A DNA stretch of 49,687 nucleotides from Akkermansia sp. (GTDB taxonomy: Bacteria > Verrucomicrobiota > Verrucomicrobiia > Verrucomicrobiales > Akkermansiaceae). The position numbers and the translations under genes were made by a program. The notes beneath the pieces were generated by a model. The model did no database searches, was not told the origin of the DNA, and worked only from the letters and a program-made list of their open reading frames with translations. The DNA lies in assembly GCA_017549485.1 (NCBI GenBank), contig JAFYUT010000043.1, positions 1-49,687 of the forward strand, written 5' to 3'. Positions 26,501 to 34,861 of the stretch are shown here, in pieces (position 1 is the stretch's first letter; each line of letters opens with the position of its first letter).

Positions 26501-26652
26501 TTCATCAAAAAATTTGAACGGATAAGCACCTTATGGTGTCTTACTCTGCATAAGGGCACGAAAGTGCACCCAATGTTTTTTTCATGTAATTTCAGAGTTG
26601 ATTGAGTTGTAATGCGAGAGATGCCTCAGGGTGCCTCTCGCATTCGCTTTTT
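26501..26652 (+). ncRNA. Structured RNA element, copy B (unrecognised family)
   Basis: Follows the tandem thioredoxin gene. Same order of landmarks as copy A: TTCAT (26501-26505), TTGAAC (26514-26519), hairpin CACC-TTAT-GGTG (26527-26538), CTTA-7 bases-TAAG (26540-26554), GCAC-GAAA-GTGC (26556-26567), the conserved unpaired tract at 26572-26591, then a terminator hairpin. The stems differ in sequence between copies but keep pairing (GTGC/GCAC versus GCAC/GTGC around the same GAAA loop), which is compensatory change and supports a real RNA structure. Confidence 0.55.
26611..26652 (+). terminator. Terminator of copy B
   Basis: Stem AATGCGAGAG / CTCTCGCATT (26611-26620 with 26635-26644), then CGCTTTTT. 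Bases 26653-26723, downstream of it, hold nothing I can identify. Confidence 0.75.
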
Positions 26653-26723
26653 CAGCGTGGTCAGGTTACCCACACAGCCACGGCCTTATTCCCCTCAACA
26701 AATAATCACACCGCGTAAGCATT

Positions 26724-26757
26724 AAAAACGGCTGCTCCCCATGGTGGAAGCAGCCGT
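26724..26757 (-). terminator. Terminator of guaA
   Basis: On the minus strand, ACGGCTGCT (26757-26749) pairs with AGCAGCCGT (26737-26729, closing into the T-run 26728-26724). Confidence 0.85.
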
Positions 26758-26788
26758 TGCAGTATCAGTAAACTTATGCGAGGGGGCT

Positions 26789-28311
26789 TTACTCCCACTC
26801 GATGGATGCCGGGGGCTTGGTGCTGATGTCAAACAACACGCGGTTAATACCCTTAACCTCATTGAGAATGCGGTTAGAGGCCTCGCGCAGCAGGTCGTAG
26901 GGCAACTGTACCCAATCAGCCGTCATAGCGTCCTCAGACACAATAGCGCGCAGGTTGGTGGCAAACTCGTAAGAGCGCTCATCACCCTTAACACCCACGG
27001 TCTTAACGGGGATAAGACCGGCGTATGCCTGCCAGCACTTATCATACCAATCCCACTTGCGCAAGGTGCCGATGAAGACGGCATCACACTCGCGGATGAT
27101 ATCCAAGCGCTCCTTAGTCACCTCACCGGGGCAACGCACGGCCAAGCCGGGGCCCGGGAAAGGATGGCGCCACAAATATCATGAGAAATACACATGGAGG
27201 CACTGAGCTCACGCACCTCATCCTTGAACAAGAAGGCCAAAGGCTCAATCACCTTACCCTCCTCCTGCATCTTGAGCACACGCTCAACGCGGTTGTGGTG
27301 GGTCTTGATAACAGAGGCCTTGCTCTTGGCGTTACTGGCACTCTCAATCACGTCCGGGTAAAGAGTACCCTGGGCAAGCATTTCAGCATCACCCACAGCA
27401 TCCCAGAACACGTCAATAAACAGGTTGCCGATGATGCGGCGCTTCTTCTCCGGGGCAGTCTCACCGGCAAGTGCCTCAAGGAATCGGGCAGAGGCATCTA
27501 CCGTTTCAATCTCTACACCCATGCGGGCAAAGTTGGCTTGTACTTCCTTGGCTTCATCCTTACGCAGCAAACCATTGTCTACAAAGATGCAGCGTACGTT
27601 CACACCGGCCTCGTGCAGCAACACGGCCAATACGGTGCTGTCTACACCACCGGATACACCGCAAACCACCTGTTTGTCACCCACCTTGGCGCGGATGTCT
27701 TCAATCAGCTCACGCTTGAAGTCACCGATATCGAAGGGAGCCAGCTCCTTAGCGTAGGAAAGGAAGTTCTTGAGAATGGTGCGCCCCTCGTGAGAGTGTG
27801 TTACCTCGGGGTGGAACTGAATGCCGAACATGTTGTCACCCCATTGCAGGGACACGGGTACGCCATCGCTGTTGCGGGCAATAACCTTGCAGTTGTCGGC
27901 CAAATGATCCACCGTGTCAGAGTGGCTCATCCACACCTGAGAGGAGGGGGACATATCGGCATACAAACCTTCCAACTTCTCGGGGATAAGAGCTGCGGGG
28001 CCGTACTCACGCTTGTTGCTGCTGCGCACGGTACCACCCGTCTTGATATTGAGCAACTGCATGCCGTAGCATACACCCAAAATCGGTACGTTGAAGGATT
28101 TCAACCATTCAAAATCAATATCCGGAGCATCGGGCTCGGAGGTACTGCGCGGGCCACCGGAGAGGATGATGGCACCCGGCTCGCTGATTTCATGCAGGTC
28201 TTCCAATGCGTATAACTTGGCAAGGAAGCCCAGCTCACGCACGCGGCGTACAATCAGCTGCGTGTACTGTGAGCCATAGTCAATAACGGCTACAATGTGT
28301 TTCGGCGTCAT
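26789..28311 (-). CDS. guaA: GMP synthase (glutamine-hydrolysing), interrupted by a one-base frameshift
   Basis: Converts XMP to GMP using glutamine and ATP. From ATG 28311 the first frame gives the class I amidotransferase domain (nucleophile in GVCYGMQLL, Cys81; [10 protein letters not shown] with His168 and Glu170) and the ATP-pyrophosphatase domain (PP-loop [10 protein letters not shown], about 218-227). At about 27176 the frame breaks after MCISHDI: it would run into a false stop, whereas the frame one base away continues with [14 protein letters not shown] and ends in the canonical KPPASIEWE. Adding one T to the T3 run (A3 at 27174-27176 on the plus strand) restores a normal 507-residue protein. 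All functional residues are intact on both sides, so a sequencing or assembly indel is more likely than gene death. Confidence 0.93.
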
Positions 28312-28354
28312 AAAAACAGTGGTGTTAACGTGTAAAACGCTTAGTGATGCGGGG

Positions 28355-28383
28355 ATTATACCACGCAGTAATTTGAAAGTGAA
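28355..28383 (-). promoter_or_regulatory. Promoter for guaA
   Basis: TTCACT (28383-28378), 17-bp spacer, perfect TATAAT (28360-28355). The start is 43 bases beyond the -10, so guaA has a conventional leader of about 37 nt, with no purine-riboswitch motif that I can see. Confidence 0.5.
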
Positions 28384-28418
28384 GCCCAAAATCTCAATTT
28401 GCAGGAGTAAATTGAGAT

Positions 28419-28892
28419 TCAAACATGCACTACGCCGTTTTCAAAGCGGACAATACGCACGGTATCCCCCTCTTGAACGGCGCTGTGGTGCTCGGCAGAC
28501 AAGGGAAAAAGCTGGTCCCCTACCTTGACACAGTAGCTACCGGGTTCTCCGCATACTATGCCGTTTTTACCGACAAGCAGTGTAGCCAAGTCATCCTCAG
28601 GGGCACGCTTGCGGAGATAACCATTCACCACGGGCGATATAAGCTTGCGCCAAATTCCATAGTACAGCGCTGCCCATACCAAGATAAAAATGAAAAATGT
28701 GAGGATGCTCCACTGCGCAGGCGGTGCAATATGCATCGTCCCCCATGCGGCAAATAATCCCATAGCCAACAGGGTCAGAAAATCGGTATTGAAAAAGAAA
28801 ATATCCAACACCAAGAGGGTGATGGAGATGGCGAGCATCCAATGCAGGAACACGCCATCACTCATCCACAGAAAGTCTGCAAGCAGGTGCAT
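28419..28892 (-). CDS. NfeD-like membrane protein with C-terminal OB fold
   Basis: 157 residues: three hydrophobic segments (HWMLAISITLLVLDIFFF, LTLLAMGLFAAWG, ILTFFIFILVWAALYYG) followed by a short soluble beta domain (LLVGKNGIVCGEPGSYCVKVGD, EGDTVRIVRFENGVVHV) of the NfeD OB type. NfeD proteins partner SPFH proteins encoded next to them and are thought to help organise membrane microdomains. Here the SPFH gene is 15 bases upstream in the same operon, which fits that pairing exactly. It lacks the ClpP-like serine protease domain of long NfeD forms. Confidence 0.82.
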   Translation of the reverse strand: MHLLADFLWMSDGVFLHWMLAISITLLVLDIFFFNTDFLTLLAMGLFAAWGTMHIAPPAQWSILTFFIFILVWAALYYGIWRKLISPVVNGYLRKRAPEDDLATLLVGKNGIVCGEPGSYCVKVGDQLFPLSAEHHSAVQEGDTVRIVRFENGVVHV

Positions 28893-28907
28893 GCCTCTAC
28901 CCTTCTA

Positions 28908-29729
28908 TCAGTCTTTAATATTGAGTACCCCCGGCATATCGGAGGGGATAAACACTTTATCCGCCGGGTTGGCAGAGATAGTCTTGTAGCCATCCAAAGC
29001 TTGGCGGTTCAGCAGGGCACGGGTAGCCCCCTCTGCACCGATGGTTTGGGCAAGCTTGGCTACATACTCAGCCTCTGCCTCAGCAATCAGCTGCATGGCG
29101 GCTTTAGTAGCCTCGGCACGCATGATGGCGGCATCTTTCTCAGCCTCGGCATTGAGTCGAATAGCACGGCTCTTACCCTCTGCCTCAAGCGCAATAGCAC
29201 GGCTTACGCGCTCTGCCTCCATTTGCTTGAGCATGGCATCCTGCGTCTTGGTATCAGCTGAAAGCTCTTGAATTTCAACAGAATTTACATTGATACCCCA
29301 GCGGGCCGTGGTAGAGGAAATAGCTTGTACCACTTTTTCGGAAAGCTGCGAACGGGAGCTGAGCAACTCATCCAAATTGCGGTTACCGATGAGGGCACGC
29401 AGCTCATTGAGCACCAGCTCATGAATGGCGCGGTGCAAGTTTTCTACCTCGTAGAGGGCCTGCTTGGCATCCGTAATACGCCAGCGGATGATGCAAGAGA
29501 CATCCAGCGTAGCGTTATCTTTGGTTACGCAAGAGCGCGGGGCTGTATCCAACAACTGCTCGGAGAGTTGTATGTACTTGCCATCCGTATGGGTTTGTAC
29601 CCAATCCACCTGCTTGATTTTTTGCAGAAAGGGGATGTAAAAATTAAGACCACTCTTTTTAACGGAAACAGGCTTGCCGAACATCTCAATGACGGCACAA
29701 TGATTCTGAGGTACGGTAAAGATAAACAT
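28908..29729 (-). CDS. SPFH (stomatin/prohibitin/flotillin) domain protein
   Basis: 273 residues. The SPFH domain starts almost at the N-terminus (FTVPQNHCAVIEMFGKPV), includes TKDNATLDVSCIIRWRITD and RALIGNRNLDELLSSR, and is followed by a charged Ala/Glu/Lys coiled coil (about 165-235). Such proteins oligomerise on the inner membrane, scaffolding microdomains and protease complexes. Unlike many stomatins it lacks a clear N-terminal membrane anchor and may rely on its NfeD partner downstream. It begins 5 bases after the tyrA stop. Confidence 0.87.
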   Translation of the reverse strand: MFIFTVPQNHCAVIEMFGKPVSVKKSGLNFYIPFLQKIKQVDWVQTHTDGKYIQLSEQLLDTAPRSCVTKDNATLDVSCIIRWRITDAKQALYEVENLHRAIHELVLNELRALIGNRNLDELLSSRSQLSEKVVQAISSTTARWGINVNSVEIQELSADTKTQDAMLKQMEAERVSRAIALEAEGKSRAIRLNAEAEKDAAIMRAEATKAAMQLIAEAEAEYVAKLAQTIGAEGATRALLNRQALDGYKTISANPADKVFIPSDMPGVLNIKD

Positions 29730-29734
29730 GGTAT

Positions 29735-30628
29735 TCAGTCGGTTGGGTTATTTTCGGAAATTTGAAGGATAAGTTCGCGCGTGTTCTTGGCTTCGTCTAA
29801 CCACGCACGCACACCGGGTTTGTCTTGGTTCTCCAGCAGGGTCACCAAGCGGTGCAAATCATCTACACAACGGTGCAATATTTCTCGCACGGCTACATCG
29901 TTCTCCCACAATATATCGGCCCACATGGCAGAGGACCCTGAGCTCACGCGCGTAGTATCACGGTAGCCACTGGAAGCCAAGCGTTGCAAATCCGCAACAC
30001 GGGGATTCCCCACGGTAGCATTGCGAGCAGCTAAGCCCGATACAATGTGCGGCATGTGCGAGATACGCGCCACGGTGCGGTCATGGTTAACGGGGTCCAT
30101 ACGGTAAGTACTGCAACCCAAGAGTTGCCAGAATTGCTCCAGCCTTGTTTCATCACTCTCAGGCACACCATGCGGGTTCGTAACAACCACGGTGGCGTTT
30201 TTCAGCAGCTCGGGAAAAGCGTTTTCAAACCCTTGTTTCTCACTGCCGGCCATGGGGTGAGAGCCTATAAACTTGCGGCCGCGGTCTGTCAGCAAAGCAC
30301 CGGTAGTACGGTGTACATAGGCTTTGACCGAGCCTACATCAGTAACCAAGGCAGTTTTACTGATGGCGGGCAAAATACTACGGCTCAACTCTTCAAAAAC
30401 ACCGATGGGGGTTGCCAGTATGATGAGCTCTGCTCCCTCACAAGCTTGGCGGGCATCTGTATAAGTATGCTCAATTCCCATGCTGCGGGCCAGCTCCAGC
30501 GGTTGCTCTCGGCGTGCCCACAGGCGCAGCTCACACTGCGGCATCACCTGCCGCACGGCAAGCGCCACAGACCCACCCAATAACCCCGGGCCCAATACGG
30601 TAACAACGCTGAACGGATGCTGAGCCAT
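29735..30628 (-). CDS. tyrA: Prephenate dehydrogenase
   Basis: Oxidises prephenate (or arogenate) on the tyrosine pathway, with NAD(P). 297 residues from ATG 30628. The Rossmann motif is VLGPGLLGGSVALAV (about 11-25); further signatures are VTDVGSVK, GSHPMAGSEKQG (about 125-136) with the catalytic His, and ISHMPHIVSGLAA. The helical C-terminal dimerisation domain follows. No fused chorismate mutase or ACT domain is visible. It starts 5 bases after the stop of the proline-rich lipoprotein gene and heads a run into the SPFH and NfeD genes, an unusual mix of metabolism and membrane functions. Confidence 0.88.
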   Translation of the reverse strand: MAQHPFSVVTVLGPGLLGGSVALAVRQVMPQCELRLWARREQPLELARSMGIEHTYTDARQACEGAELIILATPIGVFEELSRSILPAISKTALVTDVGSVKAYVHRTTGALLTDRGRKFIGSHPMAGSEKQGFENAFPELLKNATVVVTNPHGVPESDETRLEQFWQLLGCSTYRMDPVNHDRTVARISHMPHIVSGLAARNATVGNPRVADLQRLASSGYRDTTRVSSGSSAMWADILWENDVAVREILHRCVDDLHRLVTLLENQDKPGVRAWLDEAKNTRELILQISENNPTD

Positions 30629-30633
30629 ATTTT

Positions 30634-31317
30634 TTACCACGCCGGCACTCTGAACTCACGATCAGTACCACGCACACGCAACACGGTATCTTTGGGCAAA
30701 GGCTCGCCCGTTGCGGGATTGATGGTGCGAATTGTCAAATCGGGTGCCAGCGGATTATACACACGGGTGGGGTCTCCCGGCACGCGCTTGGCATACGGAA
30801 TATGGCTGTTATCTTTCTTAGGTGCGGGGGTTGCTGTTGTATTGGCAGCAGCCTGCGTGGGGGCGGCAGGGGTTACAACAGGTTTTACAGCAGGTGTATC
30901 CACCGGCACGGGTTGAGGTGTTATAGCCACGGGTACAGGCTCAGGCTTGATGGCGGGGGTGGCAGGGGTGGTAACGGGGCTCGTTGACGTAGCCTGGGTA
31001 ATATGGTTGCCGGCCGGCTTGGCAGCGGCTGTTTTTACCGGTGCCACGGGCTTGGGCGTTACTGCCACCGGCTTGGGTGTAACACTTGTGGGCACGGTGG
31101 AAGCCACCACAGGCTCTACGGCCGTAGCCGTGGGGGTTACGGGAACAGCAGCTTGTTTATCAGCGGGTAAATGAGCGCGGGCTGCCAATGCCTCTTGCTG
31201 GGCACGCTGGCGCCACATAGAGTTGTGCGGCATGTCAGGCACAAGGTTTTCAGAGGAAATGATACAGGAGCTGAGGGCTGCTGCACTTATGCTGATGACT
31301 AAAAGGTTACGTATCAT
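30634..31317 (-). CDS. Lipoprotein with a Pro/Thr/Val/Ala-rich spacer
   Basis: 227 residues. The signal peptide ends in a lipobox (AAALSSC, acylated Cys17). A short charged stretch precedes a long low-complexity region (about 60-165) of Thr, Pro, Val and Ala with repeated VTPKPVA-like units, probably an extended spacer across the periplasm. The C-terminal 55 residues are conserved-looking (HIPYAKRVPGDPTRVYNP, LTIRTINPATGEPLPKDT) and may form a small beta domain. Unrecognised family. First gene of the tyrA-SPFH-NfeD unit; no firm promoter was found upstream. Confidence 0.65.
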   Translation of the reverse strand: MIRNLLVISISAAALSSCIISSENLVPDMPHNSMWRQRAQQEALAARAHLPADKQAAVPVTPTATAVEPVVASTVPTSVTPKPVAVTPKPVAPVKTAAAKPAGNHITQATSTSPVTTPATPAIKPEPVPVAITPQPVPVDTPAVKPVVTPAAPTQAAANTTATPAPKKDNSHIPYAKRVPGDPTRVYNPLAPDLTIRTINPATGEPLPKDTVLRVRGTDREFRVPAW

Positions 31318-31413
31318 GGATGATTGCGGGTCGTATGCTCTTATTGTGCGCGCTACTGTAGGCTCTTTTTACCGAAAAGTCAACATTAAAACACCTTTGC
31401 AGCGCATTCTTAC

Positions 31414-31442
31414 TTGAAAATTCACCCGTTAAGGCTTATCAT
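31414..31442 (+). promoter_or_regulatory. Promoter for ispG
   Basis: TTGAAA (31414-31419), 17-bp spacer, TATCAT (31437-31442), ending 6 bases before ATG 31449: leaderless by position. Confidence 0.6.
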
Positions 31443-31448
31443 ATCGGC

Positions 31449-33194
31449 ATGAGCACACTGTTGCATTGTCCGAGTCTCTATCGTTACACGCGCCGTCTGA
31501 CGCGTGAAGTACAGGTTGGTAATCTTGGCTTGGGGGGTAACAATCCCATCCGTATTCAGTCTATGTTGACCAGCGATACCCTGGATACCGCCGGTTGCGT
31601 GCGCGAGTCTCTTGCGCTTGCCGAAGCCGGGTGTGAGATTATTCGCCTCACTGCCCAAACCAAGGTATATGCTGCCAATCTTGAGAACATTGCACGTGAG
31701 CTGCGCGCTGCCGGTTGCAATGTTCCCTTGGTGGCAGATATCCATTTCAAACCCGATGCCGCTATGGAGGCCGCTAAATGGGTAGAAAAAATTCGTGTAA
31801 ATCCCGGTAACTTCGTTGATAAGAAAAAGTTCCAAGAACGCGATTATACCGACTTTGAATACGAAGAAGAGCTGGAGCGCGTGCGCAAGGCTTTCACCCC
31901 GCTGGTGCTTTTCTGTAAAGAACACGGCCGCGCCATGCGCCTGGGCGCTAACCATGGCTCTTTGTCGGACCGCATTCTCAACCGCTACGGCGATACCCCC
32001 GAGGGTATGGTGGAAAGCGCGCTGGAGTTCGCCCGCGTAGCACGCGACCTCAATTACCACCAACTCGTGTTCTCCATGAAATCCTCCAACGTCAAGGTTA
32101 TGATTCAGGCATACCGCTTGCTGGTACGCCGCTTGGCTGAGGAAGGCGCAGATTGGAACTACCCCATCCACCTCGGCGTGACGGAGGCCGGTGAAGGTGA
32201 AGACGCACGCATTAAGAGTGCTACGGGTATCGGGTCTCTGCTGGCAGACGGCATTGGCGACACCCTGCGTGTCTCTCTTACAGAAGACCCGGTGTATGAG
32301 GTTGCCCCCGGTTTTGAGCTGGCAGCCCCCTACCAACCCGGTTGCAACCACCCGCAGACAGAGCTTGCCACCGAGCCCCCTGCCCCGTTTAACCCCTTTG
32401 TATTCACCAAACGCAAGGCAGATGTGATTCAGCTCGGTAACATGACATTGGGGTGGAATGAACCCGTGCGCGTGGTGCTGCCTAAAGCCGCTTGCGAGGC
32501 GCTCAACCCTGCCGAAATGAAAGACTTTATGCCCGAGCTGGCATACGAGGATTGCGCAGCTGTGGAGGTAGACCCCCGCTGTGCAGATGAGGTAGCAGCC
32601 TTGGCAGATGCCCCTGCAACACTCGTCACGGTAAAAGACGGCGTAGACATGCCCGTACCTCAGGCATTTCGTCTGTTAACTGCCGTGATACCCTCACGCC
32701 ACAGCATTTTGCTGAAAGATACTCTCGGTAATACCGAGCCCCTCTCTGCCCCGATGGCCGGTGGTGTCAACATCGGTTCTCTGCTGTGCGACGGTATCGG
32801 CAATGCTGTGCTGATTCGCTTGGAGCAAGACCCCGAAAAGGCTGCTCACCTCGGCTTCAATATCCTGCAGGCCGCCGGCGTACGCCTCAGCAAAACGGAG
32901 TATGTCTCATGCCCGTCTTGTGGCCGCACACACTATAATATTCAAGAAGCTGCTGCCCGTATTCGCGCCGCTACCGGCCACCTCAAAGGTGTTAAAATCG
33001 CCATCATGGGCTGTATAGTTAACGGCCCCGGCGAAATGAGCGATGCCGACTTCGGTTACGTGGGCGGTGCCCCCAACAAGATTAACCTCTACGTCGGCCA
33101 CACCCCGGTAGAGATGAATATCCCCCAAGAAGAAGCCGTGCAACATCTCATTGAGCTCATTCGCTCTCACGGGCGCTGGGTAGACCCCGCCTAA
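31449..33194 (+). CDS. ispG: 4-hydroxy-3-methylbut-2-en-1-yl diphosphate synthase, long form
   Basis: Penultimate enzyme of the MEP isoprenoid pathway, reducing MEcPP to HMBPP through a [4Fe-4S] cluster. The N-terminal TIM barrel is plain (NPIRIQSMLTSDT, VPLVADIHFKPDAAM, GANHGSLSDRIL). The C-terminal cluster domain has YVSCPSCGRTHYN (two cysteines) and IMGCIVNGPGEMSDADFGYV (third cysteine and the conserved Glu). At 581 residues it is about 200 longer than the E. coli enzyme, because of an extra domain at about 300-455 between them; this long form is typical of Chlamydiae, Bacteroidetes, plants and other PVC bacteria. Monocistronic, ended by a terminator. Confidence 0.95.
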   Translation: MSTLLHCPSLYRYTRRLTREVQVGNLGLGGNNPIRIQSMLTSDTLDTAGCVRESLALAEAGCEIIRLTAQTKVYAANLENIARELRAAGCNVPLVADIHFKPDAAMEAAKWVEKIRVNPGNFVDKKKFQERDYTDFEYEEELERVRKAFTPLVLFCKEHGRAMRLGANHGSLSDRILNRYGDTPEGMVESALEFARVARDLNYHQLVFSMKSSNVKVMIQAYRLLVRRLAEEGADWNYPIHLGVTEAGEGEDARIKSATGIGSLLADGIGDTLRVSLTEDPVYEVAPGFELAAPYQPGCNHPQTELATEPPAPFNPFVFTKRKADVIQLGNMTLGWNEPVRVVLPKAACEALNPAEMKDFMPELAYEDCAAVEVDPRCADEVAALADAPATLVTVKDGVDMPVPQAFRLLTAVIPSRHSILLKDTLGNTEPLSAPMAGGVNIGSLLCDGIGNAVLIRLEQDPEKAAHLGFNILQAAGVRLSKTEYVSCPSCGRTHYNIQEAAARIRAATGHLKGVKIAIMGCIVNGPGEMSDADFGYVGGAPNKINLYVGHTPVEMNIPQEEAVQHLIELIRSHGRWVDPA

Positions 33195-33221
33195 TACAGC
33201 TCCCCACCTTTTCCTACATTC

Positions 33222-33246
33222 AAAGCCCCGCCACCGCGGGGCTTTT
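33222..33246 (+). terminator. Terminator of ispG
   Basis: Stem AAAGCCCCGC / GCGGGGCTTT with a CACC loop; the A and T flanks could also serve the convergent ATPase gene. Confidence 0.88.
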
Positions 33247-33265
33247 TGCATGGTACAACAGCTAT

Positions 33266-34612
33266 TTAACTCAAACCGCTCAGGTCTATTTTATAATAAC
33301 GTGGCGCATCATTTTTGCGCTCCAAAAACATCACCATGTAGATGGGAGCGTATGTAAACTTATCTTTGCGTTTTACGTTATCATTACAAAAAATGAAAGC
33401 CTCCGGCAAGGAGTAATCAGGGTTAATCATAATATTAGCCAATGCACGATGCTGAGTATAATCTTTACCGGATTTTACCTCAATCGGTACAATATTTCCA
33501 CCCAGCTCAATCACAAAATCGAGCTCTCCTTGTTTTTTGCTGTTAAAATAATACGGAGATAAACCATGCGCTACCAGCTCCTGAGCCACTGCATTTTCAT
33601 ATATGGAACCGTAATTGATATCTTTTACACCCGAAAGTATCCGCAGTTGAATACCCTCCGCATACTGTGCTGCCAATAAACCGACATCACTCTGAAACAA
33701 TTTGAATAAGTTGCGGGAGCGCGCAAGTAATAACGGTATCTTCGGTTCCTCTACATTATATACAGGTAAAGCAACCCCTGCGTTTTTCAACCATAAAAAA
33801 GAATCACTATAACGCTCAAATTTTGCATTCTTATTCAAGCTCTTTAATATGAAACGCTTATTGGCAGCATTAAGCTCAGGCGGTATCAAATCGAATATCT
33901 CATTGATATTCAGTTTACGTGCAGGGTCATACTGCGCTATATCTCTTTTATAAAGATGCAAAATAGACTGTTGCTCCTGTAGCACCTTTTGTAAATCATG
34001 AGTCGTGTTGTAGCACTTTACAGCCGCCGGCATACCCCCCACAACAAGGTAGAGGCGAAATAAATCCATCATTTTACCGTGAATAAAATCATCCACTTCT
34101 GTACGGGTTTCCCACGCTGTTTTCAATGTATCTATTACAGTATCACTTACACCCTGACTTACGATGAATTCTTCAAAATCCAAGGGATACATCTCTTTTA
34201 CACTCATGTACCCTACCGGCTCAGATCTCAAATCTTTCAACTCAACACCAAGCAAAGAACCACTCAATATGTAACGGTATGAGCCCTCATCTACCAAATA
34301 TTTAACGGCTGTTACTATTTCCGGACACAGTTGTACCTCATCAAAAAAGATAAGAGTTTCTCCTTTTATAAGAGGTTTTTCCGTTATAATGCTCAACCTT
34401 TCCAATATCTCTTTACTACCTTTGGCCTGATTAAATATGTGTATGTATTCCGGATTATCGGCAAAATTAATCTCTACAAAACGCTTGTATGTCTTCCCAT
34501 ACTCACGAATTGAAAAAGTTTTGCCTATTTGGCGAGCTCCGGTTATCAATAGCGCCTTCGTGTCTCCTGCGTATTGTTCCTGTAAGTACCGGTCTATTTT
34601 TCGTTTAATCAT
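33266..34612 (-). CDS. AAA ATPase with DUF4143 domain
   Basis: 448 residues. The N-terminal ATPase shows Walker A ITGARQIGKTFS (about 24-35), Walker B LIFFDEVQLC (about 87-96) and sensor YILSGSLLG. The C-terminal DUF4143 region contains a PD-(D/E)XK-like core: QGELDFVIELGGNIVPIEVK. Such proteins are common, often multicopy accessory genes in anaerobic gut bacteria; the function is unknown, though a defence or nucleic-acid role is often supposed. Unlike most genes here it has a clear Shine-Dalgarno sequence (AGGGAG at 34628-34623, 10 bases before ATG) and AT-rich codons, which supports foreign origin. Confidence 0.88.
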   Translation of the reverse strand: MIKRKIDRYLQEQYAGDTKALLITGARQIGKTFSIREYGKTYKRFVEINFADNPEYIHIFNQAKGSKEILERLSIITEKPLIKGETLIFFDEVQLCPEIVTAVKYLVDEGSYRYILSGSLLGVELKDLRSEPVGYMSVKEMYPLDFEEFIVSQGVSDTVIDTLKTAWETRTEVDDFIHGKMMDLFRLYLVVGGMPAAVKCYNTTHDLQKVLQEQQSILHLYKRDIAQYDPARKLNINEIFDLIPPELNAANKRFILKSLNKNAKFERYSDSFLWLKNAGVALPVYNVEEPKIPLLLARSRNLFKLFQSDVGLLAAQYAEGIQLRILSGVKDINYGSIYENAVAQELVAHGLSPYYFNSKKQGELDFVIELGGNIVPIEVKSGKDYTQHRALANIMINPDYSLPEAFIFCNDNVKRKDKFTYAPIYMVMFLERKNDAPRYYKIDLSGLS

Positions 34613-34633
34613 AGCTCATTTACTCCCTAAAAC

Positions 34634-34662
34634 AATATACCTTATATTTTCCACTTTTCCAA
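34634..34662 (-). promoter_or_regulatory. Promoter for the DUF4143 ATPase, -35 inside the repeat array
   Basis: TTGGAA (34662-34657), 17-bp spacer, TATATT (34639-34634). The -35 hexamer is part of the 16-base conserved half of the first 32-bp repeat, so whatever binds the repeat would compete with polymerase. Confidence 0.5.
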
Positions 34663-34695
34663 GAAAAAAACGGCAAAAATTTCCATTTTTCCAAG
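34648..34695. repeat. 32-bp tandem repeat, cluster 1 (1.5 units)
   Basis: One full unit at 34648-34679, made of TTTCCACTTTTCCAAG plus AAAAAAACGGCAAAAA, then a 16-base half unit with one change (TTTCCATTTTTCCAAG). The A and T tracts recur at roughly helical spacing, so the DNA is likely bent. Confidence 0.85.
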
Positions 34696-34781
34696 ATTTA
34701 TAGATATTTCTTCACCTTTCGAATTACGCAATCGCTTATTTTATTGATAATAAATACATGTGAATAAACACCATCTTAATT

Positions 34782-34861
34782 TTTCCACTTTTCCAAGAAA
34801 AAAACGGCAAAAATTTCCACTTTTCCAAGAAAAAAATACCGAAAATTTCCACTTTTCCAAG
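34782..34861. repeat. 32-bp tandem repeat, cluster 2 (2.5 units)
   Basis: Unit at 34782-34813 is identical to the full unit of cluster 1 (32 of 32); a second at 34814-34845 keeps the first half but varies in the spacer half (TACCG for CGGCA); a final half unit at 34846-34861 closes the array. Both clusters end in a half unit followed by an AT-rich ATT-A-TA stretch. The 86 bases between clusters hold no gene; 34862-34990 is also unassigned. Confidence 0.85.

Noticed and set aside
34648..34861. CRISPR array
   Set aside because: The conserved half unit is 16 bp and the intervening 16 bp are nearly identical rather than unique; no cas gene is nearby.
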